DNA from: Phellopilus nigrolimitatus
Taxonomy: Eukaryota > Basidiomycota > Agaricomycetes > Hymenochaetales > Hymenochaetaceae
NCBI GenBank assembly: GCA_021029095.1
Contig: JAJOHG010000159.1
Location: forward strand, 1-57,865
DNA length: 57,865 nt
Direction: 5' to 3'
A program made the position numbers and the translations under genes. Below, in pieces: positions 44,358 to 57,600 of this stretch; within the stretch, counting starts at the first letter, position 1; each line of letters begins with the position of its first letter. The notes under the pieces are model-generated. The model saw only the letters and a program-made list of their open reading frames with translations, was not told where the DNA came from and searched no databases.

Positions 44358-47244
44358 CCCGCTCGGCTGCACGATTGATAAAACTAACCATAATGAATTT
44401 AATCGGGATGGTGCAGTCGAACCTGTCACTGGTTAGCTGGTGATCATGCAGCTGAAATTGAAGCTATGTGAGTAGGCGTACATCGCCGGTGTCTAAATGA
44501 TCTGTATTTTTTGATCATCGACGAGGTGGAAAATGATGCCTGACGACAGTTGAGGGTTGTTGAGAAGGAAAGTGTAGAAGCACATCTCAAAATGAGGCGA
44601 AGTATTGGTGAGAAACTTATTTTGATGCCTTCAAGTCACTACAAGCGAGAAAAGGCGATCTTAGATATTCTGATTACGGCCGCAAGCAAATGAGGCGCAA
44701 ACGAGTCCAAGGTTTTGCCCTTTTTCACGTGGTTCGGCTAACGAACAGCTCTTCACTCGACTACCATGCTCAAGTCGCATCCATTAAAGTCATCGTCTTT
44801 CACAAGAAAAGCTGCGGCACTTAGCCCCATACGAAGCTCATATCTCCTCGTTAACTCCTGTATTCTTCGAAACATCTGCGTATCGTCTCGGCACAGATTT
44901 CTCGAAGTTGTTGCTTGCTCTGCATCTGATTAGTTCCCTTCGAATACACAAGGTGTAAAAGCCCCGTCTCCTCGTAGTGAGACTGAAATCCGAGATTTCC
45001 TGGCAATCCATTAGAGAAGACTCCAATGGGGAAGGTAAGCATTGAATTGAGCCTTGAACGTTAAAACCTGTGCGTACGTTTATTTCTAGCCTTTTCCCCG
45101 GACGCTTGCTTTGAGGTCCATGTACATTCGTTCCTAGAATGAGTTGTGTGGGTTGTGAAGATCTCAGACGACGCTCACTGCGCCACCATTGTCGACTCGA
45201 GTGTGTTCAATGATCACAGCATACTTAGGCGTTTCCGTGAGACGCCCAGTGGCAAAGGTAGTAGCTGAAAGCAAAACAAAGATGAGTCCCTATTTTGAAC
45301 CACACGATGCATATTCCCGCTTTTTGTCAACCCATAACTTAAACCAAGCGGTCAACACAATGTATTTCTATCCAGGCACTCTAGCTGGATAGATTATCGT
45401 GCGCAACAGGTTCAATCAATTGTATATTGTGTTCTCTAGGCGTACTGATTGAGAACGATTCGACGTCCGGCGAAACCCATGGACTCAAGTAAATCACGAA
45501 ATCCCTTGTCATCGCAACTGGTACCATACAAACTCGATATATGCAAATAAAGCGCCTCACACTTTAATAACGCACTGTTCTGTGATTGTGAGGCCAAGAG
45601 CTCAATGAGCGTGTGAGTTCAAAGCTCTTAATCGTCCTGGACCGGCTCTTAGGACCGATTTGTTTCAGCTAAAATGCCTCCCTGAGAACTTGATATTAGC
45701 CAAGCTCGGCGAACAGACTCCGCTGCTTCTAGGTATCTCTGGTTCTTTGCTGAAATAAATCATCGTCTTCGTTCAGGTCTGCTTTGTGCGCTCAGGTCGT
45801 CATTTTGGGTTAAAACTCGTAAATCCAGCTCGGCTGCATCAAATCTTCTGTTATTGCTGGGAGCGCGGTCTACCAAAAATACCAGTGATTGGAACCATAT
45901 TCTTGTGAAGCCAATCTGTCATACTCATCGCTTGGAAACGCGTCCGACAGGTCGTGGGAGGTATCTCTTTGTATGCTACGCAGAGTTGAAGAGCTCATGG
46001 CTCGTACTTTCGTTCGTCCCATATGACGTTTATCTAATGTTCATTTTGAGACTAAATCTGTTCAGGCGCAACATTTCCCAGCTTTGCGTAAAATTTAAAT
46101 TCGAGCGTTTTTTGTTCTACATCTCGGGCAACAATCATGATGCGTCAATTGGAACTGATCTTAACGCGTCTTGCGATTGCTAATATAGAATCTCAAAGGT
46201 ACAGACGAGCCCATGTGGGCGAAGATTCATCCATCGACCTTTTTCTATAGTGATGTTGAAATTCGAGAATCATTTATATTTTTATATTCGCGGTTCATGC
46301 GTGGGAAACCAGCTTCATCGTAATAAACTACCATCTGATTCATATCATCACTCTTCATCTTTGACGTGCTCAATGCTCGATAAAGCTATTTTGACACACA
46401 GACGTTCCTTTAGAGTCTCGTGGATACTTTCATCGTCTGAAGCTCCTGCTTTAACTTCCATGGTCACCTCGAGCATTCAAGGTCTCGCTACCTGTAAAGT
46501 CTGAGCTTGTTTACTCTCAGCGATCTGCAATATTTCTTGAATCTGTGTGCACCTATAACAAAGGCGCAGATTGCCACATTGCGAAGCACAGACGGCGCAG
46601 TAATGTGCGCATCTTCCCAAAATCTCAAGATCGGGGAGCTTCATGACTGACGAAACGCATATATCACCTTGATGAGATTAGGCAGGATATTGGCTGGAAG
46701 GACAATGCGTACAAGAAAACGCCGTCGGAATGATGATCTGATTTAGTCTTTTGAAGCATCTTCGGTGCCTCTGATACTAGGCTTTCCGACGCGTTCCTCT
46801 TGTTTTGGCACTGAATTACTCTCGCCTGACTGCATTCATACAGTCTCCTGACACGACGTCCGCCTTTACTCCAAGAAAGAGCCCCTAGGAATGAGAGATA
46901 CACTTGGCGCTAGCTCTCTTCTATGTCTAGTCTCCGTGACTTCGCATGCAAGATTCCTCAAGTGGCTTCAGGAGCTGTTTTATTTTTTGTATTATACACA
47001 CTATTAGCACCCGGAAAGCCGAAATTTATAATGTCCAAATTCTTCAGTTAGGTGCGTTTACCTGCATAAGTCGCTTTCGATGTCAACCGCTACTCTGCCT
47101 CATCAGTGTTCTCAGGGGAAAAACATGCCTCTTTTAGGGATCGCGCTGGCCGCATGTATATCTCTGGATTGGAGATGGCCGAACGAGACTCGAAGTAGAC
47201 GCCGACGAAATAAAACAAAACAGAATTGTTAATTTAGTGACCGA
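44358..47244. other. Long intergenic region, no gene seen
   Basis: About 2.9 kb of moderately AT-rich sequence with only short frames, none with a recognisable product or intron structure. The laccase C promoter lies at its right end. Confidence 0.45.
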
Positions 47245-47250
47245 TATAAA
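47245..47250 (+). promoter_or_regulatory. TATA box of laccase C
   Basis: TATAAA in the context CCGATATAAAGC lies about 121 bases upstream of the start codon. Confidence 0.55.
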
Positions 47251-47370
47251 GCTGCTGCTCGATATCCTCATGTCTCCTCAGACTCCGGGTTCTCCTCCCC
47301 GACTTGTTCTGTCTAATCTTACCAATCCTTTGACGTTGCTCGGCTCTTCTTTGTCTCTTCTGTACCCGAA

Positions 47371-50153
47371 ATGCATCTTCGCTCAACGCTGCGAGTTGTC
47401 GCGGCCGTCGCTCTGAACGACTTCGCGAGTGCGACGATCGTTTCACGGACATTGAATGTAGTAAATGCAAACCTCGCACCCGATGGTGTCAACCGCTCGT
47501 ATGTGTGATACTCTTTATTGACTGGGAATCTTATCTTATCTATCAAAAGGACTACGGTCGTCGACGGGCAATTTCCGGGCCCGCTTATCACGGCAAACGT
47601 CGGCGACCAATTCATGGTATATCCATTTCCTCTTCTGCCGGGTTTCCTCTCACATGAAGACTGCTCTTTTATTTTAGCTGAACGTCGTCGACAAGTTGAC
47701 GAACCCGAACATGTTCCGATCGACGTCCATAGTTAGTTTTGGACACCCCTTCTGTCCTTCGATCCACTAAAACTTACTTTGTGCATCGTGCATGAAGCAC
47801 TGGCATGGCCTCTTTCAGGCACACACACCCGAAATGGACGGGGTCGCATTTGTCGGTCAATGTCCAATCGTTCCTGACCAGTCATTCCTGTAAACTCCCT
47901 GATTCCTTTCCTTAAAGAACGATGTTGATTGGTGACCACTTCGTAGCTACAATTTCCAGGCTCCTGGTCAGTCAGGAACGTATTGGTATCATTCTCACCT
48001 GGCCAATCAGTACTGCGACGGACTTAGGTCAGTGTATCAAGTTTATTTTCTACATCAGCATCGTTGATGACGACTATAATAACTACAGGGGCCCTCTGGT
48101 GATTTACGGTTCGCGAATCTTTATAACCTTAATGTTCATCGTGCTCATTCATTTCACCCTTCCAGATCCAGAAGATCCGCTTAAGTACCTATATGACATC
48201 GACGACGGTATTGTTGGATCTTTCCACTTCTGTGCCTTCTCCTTTACCTAATTCATCCCAGCGACTACTATCATCACTATTGCGGACTGGTACCACGAGC
48301 TCTCCACCCAACTGTTCCCGAATCCAGGCAAGAACCCTCCGTAAATATACGACATTCTTTCCAATTATATACATCGCTGATGATCACCGTTTTGCATCCA
48401 GTAACCCAGACTCAACCTTAATCAATGGTCTTGGCCGTTGGGCAAATGCGACAGGGCCCCCAACTCCGCTTGCGGCTGTTCGAGCACAACCTGGGAAGAG
48501 GTCTGTTCATATCGTTTTTTCTCCTTTCTTCCCTTCTAAACTTTGATGAATCATGTTACTTTCGGCTCGAATAGACACCGTTTCCGCATCATTAGCACCA
48601 GTTGCTTTCCGCCGTAAGTTCCTTTGTAGATCTTGTTGAAGTACAGAAATTCACGTCAGCATTTATGATAAAGGTACCTGTTCTCCATTGACCAGCATAA
48701 CTTGACGGTTATCGAGACTGATGGTGTAGAGACACAGCCATATACAATTGACACTATCCAGATAGAAGCTGGTGCGTTCTAATTGGTTTCGCAAACATCT
48801 AAAGGCTCCAGGCTGATGAGTTTGCGCCCACAGCCCAGCGCTACTCTGTTATCGTAAGCGTCTATACCTGTGTTAGGACGGAAGTGCTCACAAGCCACCA
48901 TAGGTGACTGCTGACAAACCCGTCGCTAATTATTGTGAGTCTCAGATCGTAAAAACGAAGGCGCTCCTTCGCCCTGTTAACTCTCATGGTTTCTCAAAGG
49001 GATCCGTGCGATTCCTGTTAACGGGGATGGCAACCCAACGACTGTTGGAGGTTTGTGTTATGCTTATTATAGGTTGCGCACATCCTGATAACACACGCCG
49101 TTTGCCTAGGCGTGAATTCCGCCATACTCCGCTACGATGGAGCACCGGCGGCGGATCCGAATTCGACTGCGGTCGCAGACCCGGTGCAACTGAACGAGGC
49201 CGATGTTATAGTTAGTAATCCTTAATCTTTCAAAAGGGGCAGTTCCTGATCTACTCTCGACAGCCGCTCATCAACCCCGGTGCTGTAAGAATACTACCCT
49301 GTACATCATGAAAGTAAAAGACGACCACTGACGATTTGCAATAGCCCGGACTGCCTTTCCCTGGCGGTGCAGATGTCAACCTCGTCCTCACCATTGGGAA
49401 GGTATGACTCCACTTTCTTTCTTTAGATCATCAGCTTGTCCTTACCGCCTGATCAGGATGCAGTCAGCGGAAATTTTACCATCAATAATGTCTCCTTTAT
49501 TTCCCCGGCAGTCCCTGTGCTCCTTCAGATTTTGAGCGGGGCGGTGTCGGCAGGGAGTATCCTGCCAAACACTTCAGTGTACAGTCTGCCGCCAAACAAA
49601 ACGATCGAAGTGTCGTTCCCCGGGGCCTTCCCTGTGCGTAATGTTTCCTCGAGCGAACTCGCTTCTCCAGACTGGCCTAATATCTCCCGGTTCCCATGCG
49701 ATGTACAGCATCCAATGCACCTGCACGGGCACAACTTCGACATTGTACGCGTCGCAGGCAGCTCGACATACAACTACGTGAACCCAATCCGGCGCGACGT
49801 CCTGAGCGTCGGCGGGCCGACCGACAACGTCACCTTTCGCTTCGTCACCAACAACCCAGGCCCGTGGTTCCTCCATTGTCACATTGACTGGCACCTTACG
49901 GCGTGAGTTCTGCTCCTGAAAGATGAAGGCATGTTTCTCGGGATTTAATTGCGGGTTGCAGAGGTCTAGCCCTCGTCTTTGCGGAGGATGCACCAGACAT
50001 TCCCATTGTTGACCCACCTAACAGTACGCACTGAGTTTATTTTCACATATCATGCATGCTCCATTAATACTGTATTTATTCTCAGCCCAATGGGAGGAAC
50101 TGTGTCCTCTCTACGCCCAGCTTGACCCTGACGGTGGCCTCCTGTCACGATGA
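47371..50153 (+). CDS. lcc: Laccase C (multicopper oxidase)
   Basis: Twenty-one exons (47371-47498, 47550-47616, 47678-47731, 47798-47889, 47947-48027, 48089-48108, 48166-48207, 48262-48340, 48402-48500, 48575-48613, 48674-48771, 48834-48853, 48904-48934, 49000-49050, 49110-49210, 49264-49284, 49345-49401, 49457-49633, 49709-49902, 49962-50023, 50086-50153) encode 526 aa. All phases match. Copper motifs are HWHG at 84-87, [14 protein letters not shown] from 420, and [12 protein letters not shown] with Cys476 and axial Leu486. The N-terminal hydrophobic segment (about 4-20) contains an Asn-Asp pair, so signal-peptide function is likely but slightly unusual. It is on the opposite strand from laccases A and B and is the most intron-rich of the three. 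Several donors are non-consensus (GTTAG, GTTCG). Confidence 0.94.
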
Positions 50154-50706
50154 AGGCATTAGCAATGCCGCAAATATTTATGTACCACATCACATCAGCT
50201 TTCAGGACATTTTCTTTATTTATTTTTTTGTCTATAGAATAATACACAACTGACACAGGTTTGACCATTTTGTTGTTCTTTTCTTCTTTTTTTCTAATTA
50301 CAAATGTTGTAACAAACATGTTCGGGTCATGTATCCTGACTCCTGACGTGTCAGCCTGGGATATAAACCTATTATGTCAACGCATAATGAATGCCCTTGT
50401 ACTGGAGCTTTGGCTAGTGTCACGAGTTTAGCGTCAAGTTCATCGGCGGAAACATCAGCATACCTAGTAGTTCTAGAAGTTCAAAACCGGACTCGGCACG
50501 AGAGCATATAAGATGATAAGAACATCCCCTATCCAAAGAAAATAAACTGATTTCGACAAAGAGAAAGCGCAGAAGTCCCACCAAAACGACAAGAATTAGA
50601 AGTCAATACAAGGAATAACGATAAGTGTATACTAGATCCGATAACATGAACGACGACGCGAGGAGTGGAGCCGGTTTGTGCACGAGCGTGGGTAAGAGCA
50701 GAGGTC
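50154..50706. other. Spacer between convergent laccase C and ERG1
   Basis: This is an AT-rich 3' region with a T-rich stretch at about 50212-50300. No gene is seen. Confidence 0.45.
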
Positions 50707-52452
50707 TCAGAAGAGCTCACTCCAGAGCGGAGGCCCGAAAACGATGCATGCTGTCCAAAACTGAGATACGTTGACAATCAGCGCGATTAAAAAAATATGA
50801 ATATGCCACTTACCACGCGCACACTTCGCACGAGCAGCCAGGGATACTCGTCGATGCGCGGACGCGCGAGGACGCGCTTCCCACCGCGAGCGAGCACCGG
50901 CCGCGGGTGCGTGAACAGGACCCAGATCGAGTAGAACGCCACGGCGAAGAAGTGGAGGAAGAGCATCATGGGCCGAGGCGCGATGCTATCGATTTCGTTA
51001 GCACGAGGGCCATGTGAAAGCGTGGAGAAAGAACGCACCCGGCAAGTAGTGAGACTGGATCCCGGAGGCAGCGCCCGCCGCACTCGAAATACTTAAAGCA
51101 GCCGACACGGAGCACTTCCAAGTTCTCATCTAGAGAAGTAGATAGTACAAAACGCATATAGCAAGGGCGCAACGAAAATAGGTAATACAAATCAGTCGTG
51201 TGTGATATAGTACAGTGAATCAGACAGACCCTCGGCGCCGAAGAGATCGTAGAGTGCGATGCTGAGTATATTGATCGTCGATCCGAGCGGCTTGCGCGAC
51301 CAATGCCACGAGTGCAGAATTTGCGAGACACACTCCCAGTCATCGAAGTGCTGTATAGAACGCAACAGGTCGGTCAGAATCACGACGTCGTTGAACGCGA
51401 CGGTCATCCCACCTGAGGAAGATCAGCATACAGTGAGATTCATGATCCGAAGAGGATGCACTTACCGCCCGTGAGGGGATGTCGCATATTCCATGAGTCA
51501 CCAACTAGAATAACACCCTCCTTCGATTGCTCACCACCCTGCTCGACCGGAGGAAGGAACGAGTTTGGCATCCGGCGCAAGCGGTCTTTCTCAAGCGCTT
51601 CTCTGATAGCGGGTTGGAGATTTGCGGGGAGCTCGGGCACCACCTTGTCAAAAATGTACCCCTGAGATGTCATGAGCAACAAAAACAGATATTCGCCGAC
51701 ATCTTAAGCACCTTGAGATCGGACGGCAGCGGCGTCTTGATGTCGATGAGAATGCGCGTGTCGTGTTCCGCAATTTGATAAAGCAGAACGGGACCCGATC
51801 CCTTGACGAGCGCGACCGTGCCGTGTTTGTCAATCGGGAGCTGGACATCCTTGAGAACGGCGCCGATGAAGTGGCTCCGCGTGAGCGGCTTTTCGAATCT
51901 TTCCCCCATGACCTCCGCCCGGAAGTTAGAAAAGCAACCGTCCGCGATGAGCACAAGGTCGCCAAGAAGCGTTTCCTTTTCTTCGGATCCTTTGCGGGTT
52001 GCGCGCACGCCGTGTACGCGGTTCGACCCGTCCGCGACGACGAGCTCGCTGACAGTCGCCTCGATGACCTCCACGCCGGGCGCGGATTTGGCCTTCTCGC
52101 GCAGCGCCATGATGAAGCGGCCGTGATGAAAGCTGCGGCCCTCATGGCCGTCAGGGTACGGGATGTGGACCTGCTTGCCGTCGTTCAAGACACAGTAGCC
52201 ATAAACAGGTACAGCGCCGATGTTCTGGAGGCAATCCCCCATGCCGAGCTTCCGCAAAGCGGCGCACCCGCCGGGCTGGAGGAGCTCGCCGACGATGCGA
52301 TCCGGCTTTGCCAATGATCGCTCGAGCAGAGCGATGCGCAGCGGCTTAGAGCGCGCACGGGAGGTGATAGTCGCGAGGCCATGAGCGAGAGCGCACCCAG
52401 CAATGCCGGCGCCGACGATGACGACGTCGTAAGTATTATCGGAGCTGACCAT
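50707..52452 (-). CDS. ERG1: Squalene epoxidase (squalene monooxygenase)
   Basis: Six exons (52452-51712, 51661-51466, 51412-51230, 51129-51039, 50985-50814, 50760-50707) encode 478 aa. The enzyme converts squalene to 2,3-oxidosqualene in the ER membrane, an early oxygen-dependent step of ergosterol synthesis. The FAD-binding dinucleotide motif VVIVGAGIAG is at residues 10-19, followed by RIALLERSLAKPDRIVGELLQPGG. The second FAD motif is [22 protein letters not shown]. The family block RVGCFKYFECGGRCLRDPVSLLAG and a hydrophobic C-terminal membrane segment (FLHFFAVAFYSIWVLF) are also clear. An alternative ATG at 52491 would add 13 residues. The ATG at 52452 is preferred because it starts just before the FAD fold. 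Confidence 0.95.
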
Positions 52453-53637
52453 TGCGGAGGCGGTGACAGTGATAAAGACGGTGTTGTGCAAGCGAAGAGG
52501 GCGGTTTTTATGTGCTCGTCGCCGACACAGTCGTCGTCGAGCTCAGAAAGTCGCGCCATAACGCGCACGAGGATAGAAAAATCGGATTAGGTAATCAGAT
52601 ACCTCCGATTCTCGTCGATCCCCGCCATCGTCCTCCGTGTTCAATCGAAAACGAAATTGCAATGAAAGATTTCTGGGAGTGGCCTTCACGAAGTAAGAAA
52701 TAATGAATATTGAACGGTCTATCTCGCCGCGATTACAGTAGGTATTTCAGGACAGGTTTTGCAACGTAATCGCCGAGCACTTGAGTCAGACAATCGCTTT
52801 CTACGATTTTAAAAGTATGAGATTGTCCTGTGGGTGCCGTCCAATAAGTACTTATGAGATACGTAGAAGCCTCGAATACAGGCTCCTGATTCTAGTTGAA
52901 TGGAAATAAGAAAGGCTTCCGAATCAAAAGGTCACGTTTTGAAAACGCGTCACGACGCGTTAGCACGCGAGATAATCGGCTGCCGGGCGTTTCCGAGATT
53001 CTGTGCCATGCTGACTTGCCAGTGATGGGCCATCGAAACGATTAGGCAAGACATCTTTGCTGCTCAGCTCAGCGGTCTCAGCAACATAACTGCGGCCATC
53101 TACCTGAATATGTCCGCCTACTTATGTACTATGTCCTTTTGCGTCCCAAAAAAGATTTCATGCACTAAACGCCGACTACCCTTGATCTCATTTTCCAGCC
53201 TCAAGAAACATCAATGAGTTCCAAGAAAAAACTCTAGAGCTTTGACGGCGATCTTTCCCCGCACCATCGCGCGGTGACCGTCTCTCTCTTTCTCCTGTCG
53301 AGCTTCTGGCCTCTCTAGGCCTGCGCCCATGTGGACAGATGTGCCGACACGACCTCGTGATGACGCCCTCCAACAAACTTCTGGGCGCTCCGGCGTTCAC
53401 ACCTCCGCGTTTTTGCGTTCTAGCATTTTCGAAAGCTATGTCATCTGGCTATGTCGTGTTCTGGAGCCCTGCTATTCCGCGGATGGGACTTGAGCTTGAT
53501 GGGCCACTAGCCAAGTGCGTCGGCGAAGATGGGCCGCGCGCGTGTGCGCACTGACCGTCTTGCATGTAGGCCGACGTCGGCGGGCGTCCGAGACCGCGTC
53601 AGCGAAAAGAAGTCACGCGCCTCCTGCATCTCGCGCA
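52453..53637. other. Intergenic region between ERG1 and the cerato-platanin gene
   Basis: This is a divergent spacer holding both promoters. No further gene is seen, only short frames of no recognisable product. Confidence 0.45.
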
Positions 53638-53644
53638 TATAAAA
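53638..53644 (+). promoter_or_regulatory. TATA box of the cerato-platanin gene
   Basis: TATAAAA within CGCATATAAAACCGAG lies about 122 bases upstream of the start codon. Confidence 0.7.
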
Positions 53645-53765
53645 CCGAGCGCCTCAAAAGCAGAAGAACCAGAGCCTTGCATTTTGCCTCACCTCGCCTT
53701 CAGCTACCTCAGATCCATACCTCGCCCGTCCGCCCACCTTGTCTTCACCTCCGTACGCATCAGCC

Positions 53766-54179
53766 ATGAAATTCGTGGCTCTCGTCTCCCCACTCCTCCT
53801 GGCCGGCTCCGCGCTCGCAACCTACCGCGCAGGGTACGACAACACATACGACAACGCGAGCGGTTCGATGGACTCTGTCGCGTGCTCGGACGGGCAGGCC
53901 GGGCTCGCGTCGCGCTATCCGACGTTCGGGTCCGCGCCGACGTTCCCGAACATCGGTGGGACCCAGTTCGTCGCGGGCTGGAACTCCCCGAACTGCGGGA
54001 CGTGCTGGCAGCTGACGTACGACGGCACGTCGATCCTCGTGCTCGCGATCGACCACGCGGACGACGGGTTCAACCTCTCGCAGGAGGCGCTCGACACGCT
54101 CACTGACGGGCAGGCAGTGCAACTGGGCACGGTGCAGGTCGATGCCGAGCAGGTCGACCCGTCACTTTGTGGGTTGTAA
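53766..54179 (+). CDS. Cerato-platanin family secreted protein
   Basis: A single exon encodes 137 aa. Residues 1-18 (MKFVALVSPLLLAGSALA) are a clear signal peptide. The mature part starts TYRAGYDN..YD and shows the family hallmarks: CSDGQAGL, NCGTCWQLTYDG and a terminal CGL. The four cysteines (C40, C77, C80, C135) form the two conserved disulfides of the family. Cerato-platanins are small, surface-active, chitin-oligomer-binding proteins abundant in basidiomycete secretomes. They are linked to hyphal growth and interaction with other organisms. The intronless structure and strong TATA box fit a highly expressed gene. The ATG is the first one after the TATA box in frame. Confidence 0.95.
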   Translation: MKFVALVSPLLLAGSALATYRAGYDNTYDNASGSMDSVACSDGQAGLASRYPTFGSAPTFPNIGGTQFVAGWNSPNCGTCWQLTYDGTSILVLAIDHADDGFNLSQEALDTLTDGQAVQLGTVQVDAEQVDPSLCGL

Positions 54180-54620
54180 TTTCACCTTATAAAAGTGGTA
54201 GGTGACATTCTTCTCCGGCGATGCCCGCTTTCACTTTAGTTGTTGCTGACTCGCTGATTCCTGTAGATATGAATGACCGCGACCCTATCATTGATATGAC
54301 GGACACTCACGGACTAAGAAAAACGAACGGACTCACAGACATTGCACATGGACTATAATGTTTTTGGCGCTGTATTGGACTTTTTTCCTTGGTCGTGTTA
54401 CATAGGGTTTCTTTGCACTCATGATGGACTTTGGCGCATATCTTTTCCCTGACAAATGCACGAGCTTTGTATTCCCCCTAGTCGATCCCACTGACGATAC
54501 CCGCAGGCACGCTCAGAAGGCTCTGCGGGAAGGAGATAATAAATTATATCTCCCAAAAGCTCCACGCACATAGTTTTACACCAAAGACGAGTAGATCGAT
54601 CGATAGACAAGTATCGCCAA
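54180..54620. other. Spacer between convergent genes
   Basis: 3' regions of the cerato-platanin gene and the peptidase gene. No gene is seen. Confidence 0.45.
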
Positions 54621-57600
54621 TCACCATCGGCGCCGCGTACCTCCCTTCCCCCATTTCTCCAGCAAGAACTCTGTCATCCACTCGTGCAGCTCGCGATACG
54701 CGCCACGCCGGCTGATCGAGTGGTCGCTGTCCGTGAACATCCGGAAGCGGAACCCGCGCACGCGTGCGGCGGTGAGCATGTCGAGCAGGTGCGCCGAGTT
54801 CGCGAAGTGCACGTTGTCGTCGCCGCTCCCGTGCGCGAGCAGGAAGTTCGCGTCGTAGAACCCCGTCACGTTCGAGATCGACGCGTTGTCGTATCCGGAT
54901 GGGTTGAGCAAGGGAGTCGACATGTAGCGCTCGGTGTAAATCGAGTCTGGCGATGAAGATTCAGAAAATAAGATCGAGTAAAAACAAGGTTAAGGAACAG
55001 ACCGTAGAGTCTCCAGCTCGTTACAGGCTAGAAGAACATGTCTGAACAGATATTGTAAAGAAAATAAAAGAACACATACTGCGACAGACATAGCAAGCGA
55101 ATGGATCCCTGCATTGGCCTCCAATACTTTTGCACTCATAAAACCGCCATAGGACTGCCAGTAAACCATTTATCAGAATCTTCGGTTCTATGTGTGGAGG
55201 ATGAAACTTACCCATCCCCAAATGCCGATCTTCTGCGTATCTACATACTTCTTGGACGCCCATATTCTTCGATAACAAATTAGCATGCCACTCATCCCAA
55301 CATAAATGTGCAGAACCCACCTGGCGGCTTCGATCTGATCTTTCGTCTCCCAGTACCCAAGGTTGTTCCTAATCGGGTTCCTCAGCGCACGTCCCTTGTA
55401 GCCCGTCCCACGCCCGTCTACCACGACAATAATATATTTCAGCGTACAGGCGAGGTACGCATGCCAGTCGAGCTCGAATCGCGTGTGCACCATCTGCGAA
55501 TATGGCCCGCCGTATACGCGGAAAAGAACGGGATATTTGGTGCGCCCGGAATCATCGAAGTTGGACGGAAGAAGCTCCATTGTATTCAATTCTGGTGAGC
55601 GAGAAAATTATCAATAGACGCTAGAAGAAAAGGGTACATCGCTGGAACCGCACCGAATCCGTCGACCTCAATGGTCGAGTGTATAATAAGTGGGTTCTGG
55701 TACTCGGCGAGTGTGGCATTCAGCTTAGCGTTCTCGATTAGCTTATATTCGAATTCTGAATAGATAATACAGATAAATTAGTTCTTCTTCAGATCAAAGC
55801 TGAAGGTTACGGAAATGTCTCCAGAGTAACGATTAGGGGAATAAAGGCCTAGAACATACCATCCTGTGATACACCAGTTTTCAGTATGCTCTGCCACGGC
55901 ACATTGGGGCCTCGATAGCCTAGCAGATAATACCCTGCTTCTGGCGAGAAGCTGGCCTCGTACCAAGCAGGAGAATCGGCATTAGTGAGAGCAGTCAATT
56001 TGATTGTCGATGACTCTTCTGTCGAGAGAGAAGCTGCGGAGGGGATTGGAGCGGCAAAGATGGTGCGCTGCGTAGAGGTCGGATAGGCCGCTGCGAAGTA
56101 TCTGCGCAAGTAAAAAGGTTGAGTTAGATAATTACCTTCTCCTGTAAACTAAATCAAGCACTGACATGATGCCCTGCACATCCACGCCCAATACGCCATC
56201 CACAACTTCCCATTCTCCATCCGTCACATAGATTGGCTTGCCACTGTCAGCAGGAGAAAAGAGCGCGATGTGCGTGTAGCCGGCTGAGTTATTTACGAGG
56301 TCAAGATATGCCGAACCGTTCAATGAGAGGGAGCTGACGAGCGCAGGTGGGAGGGGTGCAATTGACTGGCGCTGTTGGCAGCGCTTTAGTTTGTGTCTTC
56401 ATGGAAGGAGTAAAGTTACGTTTCTCCAAACTTACACTCTCAATCCATCCGTCATCGCCCTCCTCGCCGGTCCTCCCTAATCTACGAACCACCTTCCCTC
56501 GAAGATCGTCATTCTCATCCATTATGCGAGTGTTAAATAAACAACGGCGCCATCATCCGCTGCCCGGTTGACCTCCTTTACGATCAAGTCATCCGCGCCA
56601 ACCCAAGTTACGTCGATGATGATGGACTCGTTGGCACGCTGCCGAGGAGACCAGGTAAGGCGCGTCAGATGCTCATCAACGTCATCCTGATCTACTTCGT
56701 CGTCGTCGTCGTCCTCGTCGCTGAGATAGCTCTCAAGGTCAAACACCCGCACCTCTACGCGCGGGTTTCGCATAACCAGGCTTCGGATAGCGCATCGCGA
56801 CTTCCTCGGTATATGGGTGTACCGCAAGACGCATCATAGCCGGGATTATACACGGGGAATGCGTACACATCGACGTCCGTCTCGTCCGACTCGAGGAACG
56901 CGAGCTTGCCGGCGTCGAGCGACCACCAAAGCGCAGAGTCTGCGGAAAATACTTCTTCCTCGTACACCCAATCAGGCACACCATTGAAGCGTGTCGCCGA
57001 GCCGGTCGTGGTGAGACGTATCGCGCGCGTTGATGGGCGGGCATCTGGGACGATGTACAGATCGTTGGACTGCACGAAGGCGATCGCTTCGCCCGTCGGA
57101 CTCCAAGCTGCGTATGCCGTCACGGGTGGTTCAGAAGGCGTCGTAAGGGGAATGCGTAGTCTGCGCAGAGATGTCATGCACATAATAATTGCCAAAGGAG
57201 GAATGGCGCCATTGCTGTCAAAATATTAGATACTAGATATGTAAGCTATAAAATGCAGCAGTCTGAACATACCTTTTTGTAGTTTGTTTTAACAATTATA
57301 TTTCATGTTCGGCGAGAGTTTCCACTCCGAGACCATAATCGAAGCACCTTGTTCCTGCAATGAATGAACTCAGGAAACTGGCTATTAAAACCACAACACA
57401 TACATTTTTAATATCTTGCAGCGATACCAAATCGCTTGTCGAATTTGTCTTGAGATAGACGAGCATGATAACAGCTCTTCGTCCATCCATCTGTGCATAC
57501 ACGCCATCTCCAGCTGAAGGTCGCCGTGAGTACTACCTCTTTTCTAATATACAAAGGCGGCACTAACCTTCAGGTACCCACCGTAATGATGAATGTTGTG

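Noticed and set aside
44358..47244. Short frames in the 3-kb region before laccase C
   Set aside because: None exceeds about 110 codons, and none has recognisable similarity or consistent introns.
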